Positions 26,133 through 35,361 of a stretch of DNA of 35,361 bases are shown piece after piece; within the stretch, counting starts at the first letter, position 1, and each line of letters starts with the position of its first letter. Both the position numbers and the translations under genes were made by a program. The notes beneath the pieces were generated by a model, which was not told the DNA's origin, made no database searches, and saw nothing but the letters and a program-made list of their open reading frames with translations. Source of the stretch: Gemmatimonadota bacterium (GTDB lineage: Bacteria > Gemmatimonadota > Gemmatimonadetes > Gemmatimonadales > Gemmatimonadaceae); assembly GCA_025360995.1 (NCBI GenBank), contig JANYBD010000068.1, positions 1 through 35,361 on the forward strand, in the 5' to 3' direction.

Positions 26133-28069
26133 CGTTGCAGCGCCAATGGACAACTGCCGCACTTGTGGCCATTGTCTGTACCCTGTTTATGGCGTTCTAC
26201 ACGCCGTTGCCGCAGGTCTCCGATGAACATCTCGCGCTTCCGATTGCCCGCGCGATTGCCGATCCAGGATTGTATCCCGCGTCCGACCTAGTCGTATCGA
26301 GTGGCGTGAACGGTCCGTTCTTTGTGTATCATCTCGCATCAGTGCTTTACCGGAATCACGTGAATGTCGACGCGTGGTGGTATGCCTTCCTCATCGGATC
26401 ACTATTCGCGCTGTTCATCGCGATTTGGTGGCTAGCGGAAGGCATCACCGGAAACGCCACGGTCGCGGCGCTTGCGACGGCACTAGTGACTGCATCAAGC
26501 AGATATCGGGGCACCATTCATTGGATGTTCGTGCCGCCATCGAATTTTATTACATCAACTCTGGTGTTGCCGTTCACCTTTGCCGCCCTGGCGCTCGCCG
26601 TACGTGGCAGACGCGGTCCGGGTTTAGTGATGGCGGCAATCGCATTCAACGTGCATCCGAGTTTGGGCCTTATTGCGGCGACGATCATCGGCGTGCTGAT
26701 GATCGTCGATCCACGCAGACAAACTTGGCAAGTACGCGCCCGGTGGTTTGGATTAGCCGCACTCGCTGCGTTCCCGAACGCATGGTACATCTCGCATCAT
26801 GCTCCTGCAAATTTTTCCCATGCGATCGGCACGGGTATTCCGTTCGCCGAAGAGTTCCGGTTGTATGCATACCACGCATTTATTGAAGACCACTGGCGCG
26901 AAAATTATGGCTGGTTTGTTGCGCAACTGGGGCTGGTATGGTTCCTGCGCCAGCAATTCGCCGACGCGGTTCGGCGATTTGTGCTCATCAGTATGGGTTG
27001 GTGTGCGGCGCTCGTCCTTTTGTATCTCGCTAACATTTACACACTTAGTATTCCGGCGCTCGATCTTACATTTTTTGTGCGCGCCGGAGCGTACGTGAAG
27101 GTTATTGCCTTCGCCGCCGTTGCCGCTGGTGTCGTCGAGTGGGTGCGACAAGCCAATGGGCGCGACCGTCTGCTCCGAATAGGCGCGGCCATAGGATTAA
27201 TCATTGCTACACTGCACAAAAACCTGGACATCGGTGAGGGGTTGTTGTTGGTCATCATCGCGGCAATTCTTTTGCTCACCGATGGAGCGTATCGGTCGTG
27301 GCGCTTGGCGACGGCGACCGGACTCGCCGCGGCCGGCCTGACACAAGTGCTTGGACAAGGATGGGGCATACTGCACATCGCACCGTTCTCTTTCGCGCAG
27401 GCCGACGGCCATCGGTTGTTGACCATTGGGACGGCGGCATTCTTCTGCGTATTCGCTGCAATGGTGCCGGTTCCTGCAGTGCATTCAATCAACGGTGCTC
27501 TGACGACACCCGATCGTCAGGCAGCGCGCGTTTCCGAAACGGCTCGCGCGTTCGTCGTCTGCCTTGGCGTGCTCTTGGTCGCGATCCTGCTACGCGGTCA
27601 CTTGAACCAGTTGCGGCCGAACTCGTATTCCGTGATTGCCTCGGCAATGCGACTCGCTGATACGCCGAACGACACTCGCGCCATTTCCGAATGGGCAGCA
27701 CGCGATACACCGCGGGCATCGCTGATCGTACTCCCGCCGATGGACGATCGCTTCGACGACTTCCGTCTCGCCGCCGGCCGCGGTGTGTACGCTGCGGTCG
27801 GCGACATCAACCAGCTTGCGTATGACGCTGGTGTCTACGGTGAGGCGCACCGCCGTTTGCTTGCGCTGGGGATGCGTGTGACCGGCCGCCATAGCTTCGA
27901 TGTCTCGACGTACGACACACTTGATGCCGCTCACCTGCTAATACTCGCGAAGGAGGGGGCTACCTTCGCAGCGTTCGGGCGGGCGACGCGCGCTACAAAA
28001 CCATTGCCGTATCCTGTGGCATTTCAGGATTCTCTCTGGACGGTGTACGACCTTCGGAAAACGCCATGA
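26129..28069 (+). CDS. Polytopic membrane protein, GT-C-like, function unknown
   Basis: About 10-12 hydrophobic segments; early acidic loop QVSDEHLALPIARAIADPGLYP as in GT-C-like proteins; soluble C-terminal tail. ATGA overlap with upstream gene (ORF track 26102). Confidence 0.75.
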   Translation: MTLQRQWTTAALVAIVCTLFMAFYTPLPQVSDEHLALPIARAIADPGLYPASDLVVSSGVNGPFFVYHLASVLYRNHVNVDAWWYAFLIGSLFALFIAIWWLAEGITGNATVAALATALVTASSRYRGTIHWMFVPPSNFITSTLVLPFTFAALALAVRGRRGPGLVMAAIAFNVHPSLGLIAATIIGVLMIVDPRRQTWQVRARWFGLAALAAFPNAWYISHHAPANFSHAIGTGIPFAEEFRLYAYHAFIEDHWRENYGWFVAQLGLVWFLRQQFADAVRRFVLISMGWCAALVLLYLANIYTLSIPALDLTFFVRAGAYVKVIAFAAVAAGVVEWVRQANGRDRLLRIGAAIGLIIATLHKNLDIGEGLLLVIIAAILLLTDGAYRSWRLATATGLAAAGLTQVLGQGWGILHIAPFSFAQADGHRLLTIGTAAFFCVFAAMVPVPAVHSINGALTTPDRQAARVSETARAFVVCLGVLLVAILLRGHLNQLRPNSYSVIASAMRLADTPNDTRAISEWAARDTPRASLIVLPPMDDRFDDFRLAAGRGVYAAVGDINQLAYDAGVYGEAHRRLLALGMRVTGRHSFDVSTYDTLDAAHLLILAKEGATFAAFGRATRATKPLPYPVAFQDSLWTVYDLRKTP

Positions 28070-29799
28070 AACCTGAACAACTGCCGGATCGCGCGCATCG
28101 AATCGCCGTCGCTCTCGCAATTGTACTTGGCGCAATGGACGCTTGGTTCCTCCGCAACTGGAATCTCAATCCCGACGGCGTGAGCTATTTTGATCTCGCT
28201 CGGACCGTGTCCAGGCACGGTATCCCGGCAGTCGTAAACGGATACTGGAGTCCATTGTATCCGGCGATGCTCGGCGGCGCGTTACGCCTGTTCGCACCGA
28301 CAACGGCGATGATGTTTCCAATGGTGCGGATGATCGGGTATGTGGTGTTTGTCGGTGCGACGCTCGCGTTCAGTCGCCTGTTGCGCATTGCAACAAGCAG
28401 CAGCCCTGGCTATCGCGCGGCGTCACTTGGAACTCGGACGCTGATTCTCGTCGCTGCGTGGGAACTGTATTTACTCCTCGTATTAAAATCCGTCGGACTC
28501 TTTCTCGTAACGCCGGACATGGGCGTCACGCTATTTGTGTTCTTCGAATGTGGCGAACTCGTCGCCCTTGCCACGATGCCAATGACCTCGGGGCGATGGG
28601 CGCGATTCGGCATCGTGCTTGCTATTGGTTACTGGTGGAAAGCGATTCTCTTTCCAGTGAGCGGGGTCATGTTGCTCGTAGCCGGCTGGATTGCCTGGCG
28701 TCGGCGTGACGGATGGCGCGGACCGGTAGGTGCGGCCGCGGCCTTCACCCTCCCTGCTCTGCTGTTCATGGTGCCCTTGAGTCTTGTTGTGGGCCGTCCG
28801 ACTTTTGGTGAGACTGGCCGCCTCAATCAACTCTGGTTTGTGAATGAGGCCCCTCACCTCACGACATTGTGCATCGCGCCAGGTAACCATCTCCCGCTCG
28901 GCCGGGTTGGTGTCGTACGAACGGACTCCGTGATGGTTACACGCCCACTGACCTGTGCTTTGCCCGAGCGCTGGCCGGATTCAACTTTGCCGCTCTGGTA
29001 CGATGCATCGTACTGGTACCAGCAAACGCACACATACCTGAGCTTGGAGGAAACGACAGCCGCCGTGAAGCGCGACATCAGCTATATGCGCGAAGCACTA
29101 TCCGACGCGGCACCACTGATGACTGTGGCCTTTGCGGTACTCGCGTTTGCCGCCCTCATCACGCGATCATCCCCTTCAACGAGTTGGCCACTGGTGGTGC
29201 TTGCCGTTATTCCCGTTTTGTTCTACCTGCTCGTCTATGTCGAACTTCGACATATCGTGCCATTTCTCGTCGTCGGGGCCGTGGCCGCATTGCTCGCAAT
29301 TATCAATAGACCCAGCCGATGGAGACGCACGCTGGTCGCGGGCGTTGTAGTAATTGGCGCTGTGGACTGCGCGATGCATCTCTCGCTGCCGGTGCTGATC
29401 GAGCTCAGCATCTTCCGCCACGAACTGCGCGGAGATCCACGGCCCGCTCAACTCTCGGACCGCGTCGCGAAACTTCTCGCGGCACGAGGCATCGCGCCGG
29501 GCAGCCGCGTCGCAACCATCAACACTCTCTGGAATGTGGACTGGGCGCAGCGTGCTGGAGTACTCGTACGCGCATATACCCCGGAGTACACCGTGCCTCC
29601 CGAACAGACCGTCGCCGAGTTGCGCGATCCCTGCACCGCGTTCGCGTACGACCAATCCATGCGCGCTGCAAGAATCGAAGCTGTGGTGATGCTGGCACCG
29701 CTTGGCGTTCACGTGCCGCCAGGATTCGAACCACTCGGTGATACCGGATACTTTGTGCGGTTGATCCGCGACCAGAAGCTACCGGGATGCGGCGGCTAG
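28066..29799 (+). CDS. Polytopic membrane glycosyltransferase-like protein (GT-C/GT39-like)
   Basis: [43 protein letters not shown] is a typical GT-C first-loop pattern; many TMs; soluble C-terminal tail. ATGA overlap with upstream gene. Confidence 0.8.
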   Translation: MKPEQLPDRAHRIAVALAIVLGAMDAWFLRNWNLNPDGVSYFDLARTVSRHGIPAVVNGYWSPLYPAMLGGALRLFAPTTAMMFPMVRMIGYVVFVGATLAFSRLLRIATSSSPGYRAASLGTRTLILVAAWELYLLLVLKSVGLFLVTPDMGVTLFVFFECGELVALATMPMTSGRWARFGIVLAIGYWWKAILFPVSGVMLLVAGWIAWRRRDGWRGPVGAAAAFTLPALLFMVPLSLVVGRPTFGETGRLNQLWFVNEAPHLTTLCIAPGNHLPLGRVGVVRTDSVMVTRPLTCALPERWPDSTLPLWYDASYWYQQTHTYLSLEETTAAVKRDISYMREALSDAAPLMTVAFAVLAFAALITRSSPSTSWPLVVLAVIPVLFYLLVYVELRHIVPFLVVGAVAALLAIINRPSRWRRTLVAGVVVIGAVDCAMHLSLPVLIELSIFRHELRGDPRPAQLSDRVAKLLAARGIAPGSRVATINTLWNVDWAQRAGVLVRAYTPEYTVPPEQTVAELRDPCTAFAYDQSMRAARIEAVVMLAPLGVHVPPGFEPLGDTGYFVRLIRDQKLPGCGG

Positions 29800-30866
29800 A
29801 CGGTCGCCGACCACCGATCGAGGTTCACGTCATAAATCTGCTCCACAATGCCTTCCACCGAGTGCGTCAACTTCCACTCCGGAAAGTGCGACCTGAACCG
29901 GGTGAGATCGCTGATATACCAGATGTGGTCCCCAATACGTGCGGTATCGTCATAGCTCCACGCAAATGGCCGCCCCGTGAGTCGCTCACACATCGCGATG
30001 GCCTCAAGCATTGAGCAGTTGCTCTCGCGCCCGCCCCCCATATTGTAGACTTCGCCAATACGGGGAGCGCGAAAGAAATGCTCGAACGCCGAATTCAAAT
30101 CGGCACTGTGAATGTTATCGCGTACCTGTTTGGCCTTGTAGCCAAACACGGTGTAGGATGTTCCGGTGATCGCGCAGCGCACCAGATAGGCGAGGAATCC
30201 GTGCAACATCGTTCCACTGTGATTCGGTCCGGTCAGGCACCCGCCGCGAAAGCATCCGGTTTGCATACCAAAATACCGTCCGTACTCTTGTACCATCACA
30301 TCGGCAGCTACCTTCGATGCACCGAACACCGAATGCGTGGTGGCATCAATGCTCATCGTTTCGTCAATTCCATGATATATAGGGTGCGACACGTCGAGCT
30401 CCCATCTCGTTTCCCGCTCGATCAGCGGCAAACTGTTTGGTCGGTCGCCGTACACTTTGTTGGTCGAGGTAAAAATGAACACAGCGTTGGGCGCGAATTG
30501 ACGCGTAGCTTCAAGCACCGTCAGCGTACCGAGTGCATTGACTCCAAAGTCCGCGTGCGGATCGCGAGCGGCCCAGTCGTGCGACGGCTGCGCTGCGGCA
30601 TGAATCACCAGCGCGATATTGGCACCGTACCGGCGGAAGACGGCCTCAATCGCCGAGCGATCACGAATGTCCGCCGTGACATGGGTATAGCCGCTCACGG
30701 TGCGTTCAAGTTCCGCGCGCATCCACGCCGTGCTCGCACCATCGCCGAAGAACTCCCGGCGCATATCGTTATCAATGCCAACAATGTCGAGACCGAGTGC
30801 GGCAAAATGCGTGACGGCCTCAGAACCAACAAGTCCACACGATCCGGTGATGATTGCTACAGCCAT
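29796..30866 (-). CDS. NAD-dependent epimerase, CDP-paratose 2-epimerase (TyvE)-like
   Basis: [101 protein letters not shown]. Refined ATG at 30866 (ORF track 30956). Confidence 0.9.
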   Translation of the reverse strand: MAVAIITGSCGLVGSEAVTHFAALGLDIVGIDNDMRREFFGDGASTAWMRAELERTVSGYTHVTADIRDRSAIEAVFRRYGANIALVIHAAAQPSHDWAARDPHADFGVNALGTLTVLEATRQFAPNAVFIFTSTNKVYGDRPNSLPLIERETRWELDVSHPIYHGIDETMSIDATTHSVFGASKVAADVMVQEYGRYFGMQTGCFRGGCLTGPNHSGTMLHGFLAYLVRCAITGTSYTVFGYKAKQVRDNIHSADLNSAFEHFFRAPRIGEVYNMGGGRESNCSMLEAIAMCERLTGRPFAWSYDDTARIGDHIWYISDLTRFRSHFPEWKLTHSVEGIVEQIYDVNLDRWSATV

Positions 30867-30994
30867 CGTGCGGTCCTCTCCTTGGCAGAAATGCATTCGC
30901 GATCTTGGCACAGTAATCCAAGACTGAAAGCAAGAGCCCCTAACCGTCGCGCACAAGCCGGGTCTTTTGTCACTCGGCCGTCCAGACCGTTCGT

Positions 30995-32185
30995 ATGATC
31001 CCGCGAACGCTTGTCATCACCGACGTCGACCTCCGCGATGACAGCCGCGGTGCCGGGCGTACGCTCCTCAACTTGCTGCATCAGTTTCCGGCATCCCGCG
31101 TTCTCGCTATCACCACCGCCGACCTTCAAGAGCCGGATCGCGAAATGGGATTCACGCTGTTGGATGCTCCCTATCCACGCTGGCTCCACAAACTCGAACG
31201 TCTTCGGCCAGTGCTTGGCGATCCGCATGCACTTTGGCAATATGTCGTCACCGTCCCCCATGCCGCACGCATTCGCACGTTTGCGCCCGAATTGATCCTG
31301 CTCGTCCCAAGTGGTAGCGGCGCCCTGGTGCTAGGGATGCGGGTGGCGCGCACACTTAAGCTGCCTTTTGTCTGCTATGTAATGGATGACTGGTTCGATA
31401 GCCCGTCAGCGCACTGGCTCGGCGATAATGCCGCGGCCGCCGGCGCTCGTCTTTTGCGCGGTGCCTCTGGCTGGCTGGCGGTCAGTGATGCTTTGCTAGA
31501 GTCGATGGCGATGCGCGCTGGTACCCGACCGGCCCACAGCGCCGTGGTACACAATCCCGTTCCTGTCCCAACGCAGCGGCCAGCGGCACTAGACGCCATT
31601 CGTGCGGGCCCGTTTTCGATCGCGTACGCCGGTTCACTGTTTCCTATGCATTTGGACGCCGTGATGGCCGTTGCCGAATCCGCATCGCGGTTGCGCGCTA
31701 GCGGCACTCCGGTGCGATTGACGTTGTATACAGATCATAAATTCTGGGGCAACAACGCAACTACCTGGGCCGCGCTTGGAGTGGAAAACGGCGGACTGGT
31801 ACCGTATGCCCACTTGCATGAGCGACTGCGGGAACACGACCTCTTGCTCGTAGCATCGAGCTTCCGCGCTGATCAAGCACAGATCAGCCGCGCCTCGTTA
31901 CAGACGAAAGTCACAGACTATATGCTGGCGGGAAGACCGATTCTGGCATGCGGTCCGGCGTATGCAGCGAGCAATCAATTTTTGCGACAGCACGACTGCG
32001 CTCTGTTCGCTGAAGATCCGGCGCCAGAGGCTATCGACGCGGTGTTGCGCGCCGCGACTGCTAATCGTGTCGCAAACGCCGAGCTGGCGAGACGCGCTTT
32101 TGAAATCGCCGTGCGCGATCATTCCGGTCCAGCCGTCGCCGAACGTATGGCGCAAGTACTGCGCGCGGCCGTCACGGCGCGCTGA
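30995..32185 (+). CDS. Glycosyltransferase (GT4-like)
   Basis: GT-B architecture: N-terminal [55 protein letters not shown]-terminal [18 protein letters not shown]...[16 protein letters not shown]. Confidence 0.85.
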   Translation: MIPRTLVITDVDLRDDSRGAGRTLLNLLHQFPASRVLAITTADLQEPDREMGFTLLDAPYPRWLHKLERLRPVLGDPHALWQYVVTVPHAARIRTFAPELILLVPSGSGALVLGMRVARTLKLPFVCYVMDDWFDSPSAHWLGDNAAAAGARLLRGASGWLAVSDALLESMAMRAGTRPAHSAVVHNPVPVPTQRPAALDAIRAGPFSIAYAGSLFPMHLDAVMAVAESASRLRASGTPVRLTLYTDHKFWGNNATTWAALGVENGGLVPYAHLHERLREHDLLLVASSFRADQAQISRASLQTKVTDYMLAGRPILACGPAYAASNQFLRQHDCALFAEDPAPEAIDAVLRAATANRVANAELARRAFEIAVRDHSGPAVAERMAQVLRAAVTAR

Positions 32186-32195
32186 CTCGAACCGT

Positions 32196-33335
32196 CTATT
32201 CGATCGTCTTCGTGAACCGACGCACGCTGACCACGAGCAAAAGCACCGCAATCAGAGTCATCGATGCCGTCGGCCTCCACAGCTGATCTATTCCGATGCC
32301 CTTCAACAACACCCCGCGCAATACCTTCAAAAAATAGGTCAGCGGCAACGCCAGCCCGATCCACTGCGCGGGCAGTGGCATAGCCATCCGGGGGAAGATG
32401 TATCCGGAGAGCAGAATATTCGGCAGCATAAAGAAGAAACTCAGCTGCATCGCCTGCGCCTGACTGCGGGCCACGGTCGATATCAACAATCCAACCCCGA
32501 GGCTTGCCACGATAAACGGCACCGTCAGTACATACAACAATGGCAGGCTGCCGCGAATCGGAATGCCGAAGAGCAACTTGCCGAGTACCATCACCACCGT
32601 CATCTGCACATATCCCACGAGGACGAATGGAACCAGCTTGCCAAGCATCAGGCTGGCCTTGCCGATCGGCGTCACGATCAACTGCTCAAGCGTACCGCGC
32701 TCACGCTCGCGGACGATCGCCGTGCTCGTGATCAGTGTGAGCGTAATCGTCAGCAGTATGCCGATCACTCCGGGCACAATAAATGTCGCGCTCCGTTGTG
32801 ACGGGTTGTACCACGGTCGCACCCGCATTTCAATCGGAACCACCAGTCGGAACCGTTCGCCCAACAACTGCGTGGACCGGGCTTGGGCGGCCAATTGCGC
32901 GCCGGAGATTGCGGCCGCAGACGACTGCGGATCGGCGGCGTCCACGATCATCTGTGCCGTCGCCGTCCGGCCGCGGACAATGTCGCGCGCGTAGTCCGGC
33001 GGAATAACCAGCGCCGCCGTGACCTCGCCACTCTCGATGCCTTCACGGATGGCGTCACGATTCGACACCTGCGCGATGACATCAAAGTTGCCAGTGTTGG
33101 CAATGACCGTCACCAGTGCGCGGCTCTCCGGTGTTCTCGATTCGTCGAGCACCACCGTCTTGAGGTGACGCACATCAGTTTGAATGGCATACCCAAACAA
33201 CGCGAGCTGTATCGCCGGCAAGAGGAGAATCATCGCAAACGTGATGCGGTCCCGGCGCATCTGGATGAATTCTTTCCATAGCATGGGCCAGAATCGCCAT
33301 TCCCGCATGCGCACGCCAAACGAAAATGCGCTCAT
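32196..33335 (-). CDS. ABC-2 type transporter permease (YhhJ/YbhS/YbhR-like)
   Basis: MLWKEFIQMRRDRITFAMILLLPAIQLALFGYAI, large loop, TATAQMIVDAADPQSS, REREKGT-like motif (RERERGTLEQLIVTPI), C-terminal TMs. Confidence 0.93.
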   Translation of the reverse strand: MSAFSFGVRMREWRFWPMLWKEFIQMRRDRITFAMILLLPAIQLALFGYAIQTDVRHLKTVVLDESRTPESRALVTVIANTGNFDVIAQVSNRDAIREGIESGEVTAALVIPPDYARDIVRGRTATAQMIVDAADPQSSAAAISGAQLAAQARSTQLLGERFRLVVPIEMRVRPWYNPSQRSATFIVPGVIGILLTITLTLITSTAIVRERERGTLEQLIVTPIGKASLMLGKLVPFVLVGYVQMTVVMVLGKLLFGIPIRGSLPLLYVLTVPFIVASLGVGLLISTVARSQAQAMQLSFFFMLPNILLSGYIFPRMAMPLPAQWIGLALPLTYFLKVLRGVLLKGIGIDQLWRPTASMTLIAVLLLVVSVRRFTKTIE

Positions 33336-34090
33336 GCCGCTGCGCCTTCGTCGCGTGCTTGCAGTTCAATGAACACGTCCTCGATCGTTGGTTTGTGAAA
33401 TTGCTCCAGGATCTCTTGGACCGTGCCTAGTCCGATCAAATGGCCCCGCGAAAGAAACGCCAATCGTTGACACCGCTCAGCTTCGTCCATGTAGTGCGTG
33501 GTCACCAGGATGGTCGTCCCGCGTGCCGAAAGCTCATAAATAGATTTCCAAAATGCGCGCCGCGCGGCCGGATCTACGCCTGCGGTCGGCTCGTCCAGGA
33601 AGAGCATTTCCGGCTCATGGGCCGTGGCGCAGGCGAGCGCGAGTCGCTGCTTCCATCCGCCGGAGAGCGTTCCGGCGAGTTGGTCGCGCCGTGATGTCAG
33701 CCCAATCTCAGTCATGTGTTTCTCGAGCCGATCTGTGCGCGCGTTCCCACGCAGGCCATACACCGTCGCGTAGAACCGCAAGTTTTCGTACACGGTGAGA
33801 TCGTCGTACAGCCCGTAACGCTGTGACATATACCCGATTTTGGTTCGGACAATCTCCGACTGGGTCGACGTATCGAACCCCACGACCGTGGCGCGCCCTG
33901 CCGTGGGAGTGATCAACCCGCAGAGCATACGAATCGTTGTCGTCTTGCCAGAGCCGTTGGGGCCGAGCAGCCCGAACACTTCGCCGCGGCCAATCGTGAG
34001 ATCAAGTCCATCGACGGCTACGAGGGCACCGAATGTTTTTCGGAGTTTTTCAATCACAACTGCCGGCGGTATAGCCGCAGCGGTTGTCAC
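33332..34090 (-). CDS. ABC transporter ATP-binding protein
   Basis: Walker A GLLGPNGSGKTTTIRML, signature TLSGGWKQRLALACATAHEPEMLFLDEPTAGVDP, Q-loop and H-loop. ATGA overlap with permease. Confidence 0.96.
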   Translation of the reverse strand: MTTAAAIPPAVVIEKLRKTFGALVAVDGLDLTIGRGEVFGLLGPNGSGKTTTIRMLCGLITPTAGRATVVGFDTSTQSEIVRTKIGYMSQRYGLYDDLTVYENLRFYATVYGLRGNARTDRLEKHMTEIGLTSRRDQLAGTLSGGWKQRLALACATAHEPEMLFLDEPTAGVDPAARRAFWKSIYELSARGTTILVTTHYMDEAERCQRLAFLSRGHLIGLGTVQEILEQFHKPTIEDVFIELQARDEGAAA

Positions 34091-35112
34091 GGCTTGGTCG
34101 GCGCTTTCTTCCCGGCGGGCACCGACGCATCGATATGCACGGTGATCGGCAATCCTGCCTTGAGCATCCCAGAACTGTCAGCGAACTCCACCTTCACTCC
34201 GAATAACAAATCGGCGCGTTCATTTTCCGTGAGCGCCACGCGAGGTGTGAATTCCGCTTTTGAGCTGATGGCTACCACTCGACCCGAGAATTCGCGATCA
34301 CGATATGCATCAAGTACGCCATGCACCGGCTGGCCAATCTCCACGCGCGACAATGCATCTTGGGCCACGAATACCCGCACCGTCTGTCGTCGTGTCTCGG
34401 CAATGACCAGCGCTGGTTGGCCGATCGTGATGACTTCGCCAGGCTCGGCGGCGCGGATCGTGATAGTGCCGGCCACAGGAGCGAGTAACACCAGGTCGCG
34501 TGATGTGGCACGCGCCCCTTCCAGAGCAGCGCGGGCGCCCGCCGCATCAGCTCGAGCGCCGGACACGCGCTCGGGTCGCGTGCCTTCACGGAGCAGTGTC
34601 AATGCGGCTTGCAGGCCGTCACGACGAGCCGCACTGCTCACCGCCCGAGCCTTCGCCGCATCGTATTGCTGGGCACTGACGATCTGGCGCTCTGCCAATC
34701 CACGCAGTCGATCGGCATCTTTGGCGGCAAGCACCGCGTCGGAGACGGCGGCGGCAACGTCCGACTCGGCACGCCGAAGCTCTCCCGTGCGCGCACCGTG
34801 TTCGAGTTCGCGCACGTTGGCACCGGCCGAAGCGGCCCGCGCTTCACGTTGTGCCACGTCGCTCTGCTGTGTCGGAGTGCTCAACACGACCAGCGTATCG
34901 CCGGCTCGTACCATCGCACCCTCATCAACCAATACCCGAACTACCCTTGCCGGAATCGACGGCGCGATATCCACTTCCACGACTTCGAGTGTGCCGGTCG
35001 CTTCGATTGTTGCCATAGCACGTCTTGCGCAACTCGCCAGCAGAATGCACGGCGCAATTACGGCGGCTATTCCAGCGGTACGAAGGGATCGATCAACGAT
35101 TGAATGCATCAT
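34087..35112 (-). CDS. HlyD-family periplasmic adaptor (membrane fusion) protein, probable lipoprotein
   Basis: Lipobox-like LLASC; VVEVDIAPSIPARVVRVLVDEGAMVRAGDTLVVLSTP biotinyl-lipoyl-like domain; coiled-coil hairpin; LLAPVAGTITIRAAEPGEVITIGQPALVIAE. GTGA overlap with ATPase. Confidence 0.92.
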   Translation of the reverse strand: MMHSIVDRSLRTAGIAAVIAPCILLASCARRAMATIEATGTLEVVEVDIAPSIPARVVRVLVDEGAMVRAGDTLVVLSTPTQQSDVAQREARAASAGANVRELEHGARTGELRRAESDVAAAVSDAVLAAKDADRLRGLAERQIVSAQQYDAAKARAVSSAARRDGLQAALTLLREGTRPERVSGARADAAGARAALEGARATSRDLVLLAPVAGTITIRAAEPGEVITIGQPALVIAETRRQTVRVFVAQDALSRVEIGQPVHGVLDAYRDREFSGRVVAISSKAEFTPRVALTENERADLLFGVKVEFADSSGMLKAGLPITVHIDASVPAGKKAPTKP

Positions 35113-35154
35113 CCGGCGCGTCCTTTCCTTGAGACCTGGGTCGGGCCACTGCGC

Positions 35155-35361
35155 TTAGCTCACGAGATGCCCATCGAGCACCTGGCGCACCTTGCGCGCC
35201 AACACTTTTGGGTCTACCGGCTTCTGCAGAAACGCGTTTCCGGCTCCGAGTTCCCCGCGACCAACTTCGTTGCCGGTATACCCGGACATGAACAGTACAG
35301 TGATTCCGGAATGTATTGCGGATAGCGCCTGCGCGAGATCGTGGCCGCCCATAGATGGCAT
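35155..35361 (-). CDS. C-terminal fragment of a response-regulator receiver domain (possibly a hybrid histidine kinase), continues beyond the right edge
   Basis: MPSMGGHDLAQAL (follows the phospho-Asp), VLFMSGYTG, GNAFLQKPVDPKVLARKVRQVLDG. The listed Met is very likely internal. Confidence 0.88.
   Translation of the reverse strand: MPSMGGHDLAQALSAIHSGITVLFMSGYTGNEVGRGELGAGNAFLQKPVDPKVLARKVRQVLDGHLVS

Noticed and set aside
29796-30866. Assigning the gene symbol tyvE and a complete CDP-tyvelose pathway
   Set aside because: No recognisable CDP-glucose pathway genes in the window, and the catalytic Tyr position reads Phe, so only a family-level call is justified.
1-35361. CRISPR arrays, tRNA/rRNA genes, insertion sequences, long repeats
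   Set aside because: Scanned by eye; no repeated spacer-like units, no transposase motifs, no recognisable RNA genes. Small or diverged ncRNAs cannot be excluded without covariance-model searches.

Overview
This 35.4-kb GC-rich bacterial window is almost fully coding. Protein style suggests Gemmatimonadota, but that is inference only. I see about 26 protein genes, most packed into translationally coupled operons with 4-bp ATGA/GTGA stop-start overlaps. I found no rRNA, tRNA, CRISPR or transposon. Left part (minus strand): a partial sodium:solute symporter running off the left edge, which is missing from the ORF track; an unlisted 35-aa single-TM mini-ORF coupled to a PIG-L deacetylase; 2-oxoglutarate dehydrogenase E1 (sucA); a transmembrane HAMP-containing Ser/Thr kinase; and a cupredoxin-like secreted protein divergent from an outer-membrane porin-like protein. 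Middle (minus strand): a six-gene run msrP-msrQ-GT39-like-THUMP RNA methyltransferase-MOSC-membrane spermidine-synthase-like. Right part (plus strand): after an MscS channel, an eight-gene coupled operon at 19451-29799. It contains a DPMS-like GT2, radical SAM/SPASM-like protein, SAM methyltransferase, 132-aa orphan, three-part protein (unknown N-domain, Zn-ribbon, methyltransferase), fused SDR-SDR protein and two GT-C-like membrane proteins. A TyvE-like epimerase with a Phe in the YxxxK position and a GT4 flank it. This operon is my best candidate for an undescribed system, probably polyprenyl-phosphate-sugar-dependent glycan or lipid biosynthesis and modification. The window ends with a HlyD-ABC-ABC2 exporter and the C-terminus of a response-regulator receiver domain. 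Start sites were refined by hand from overlaps and Shine-Dalgarno-like sequences. No database search was possible.
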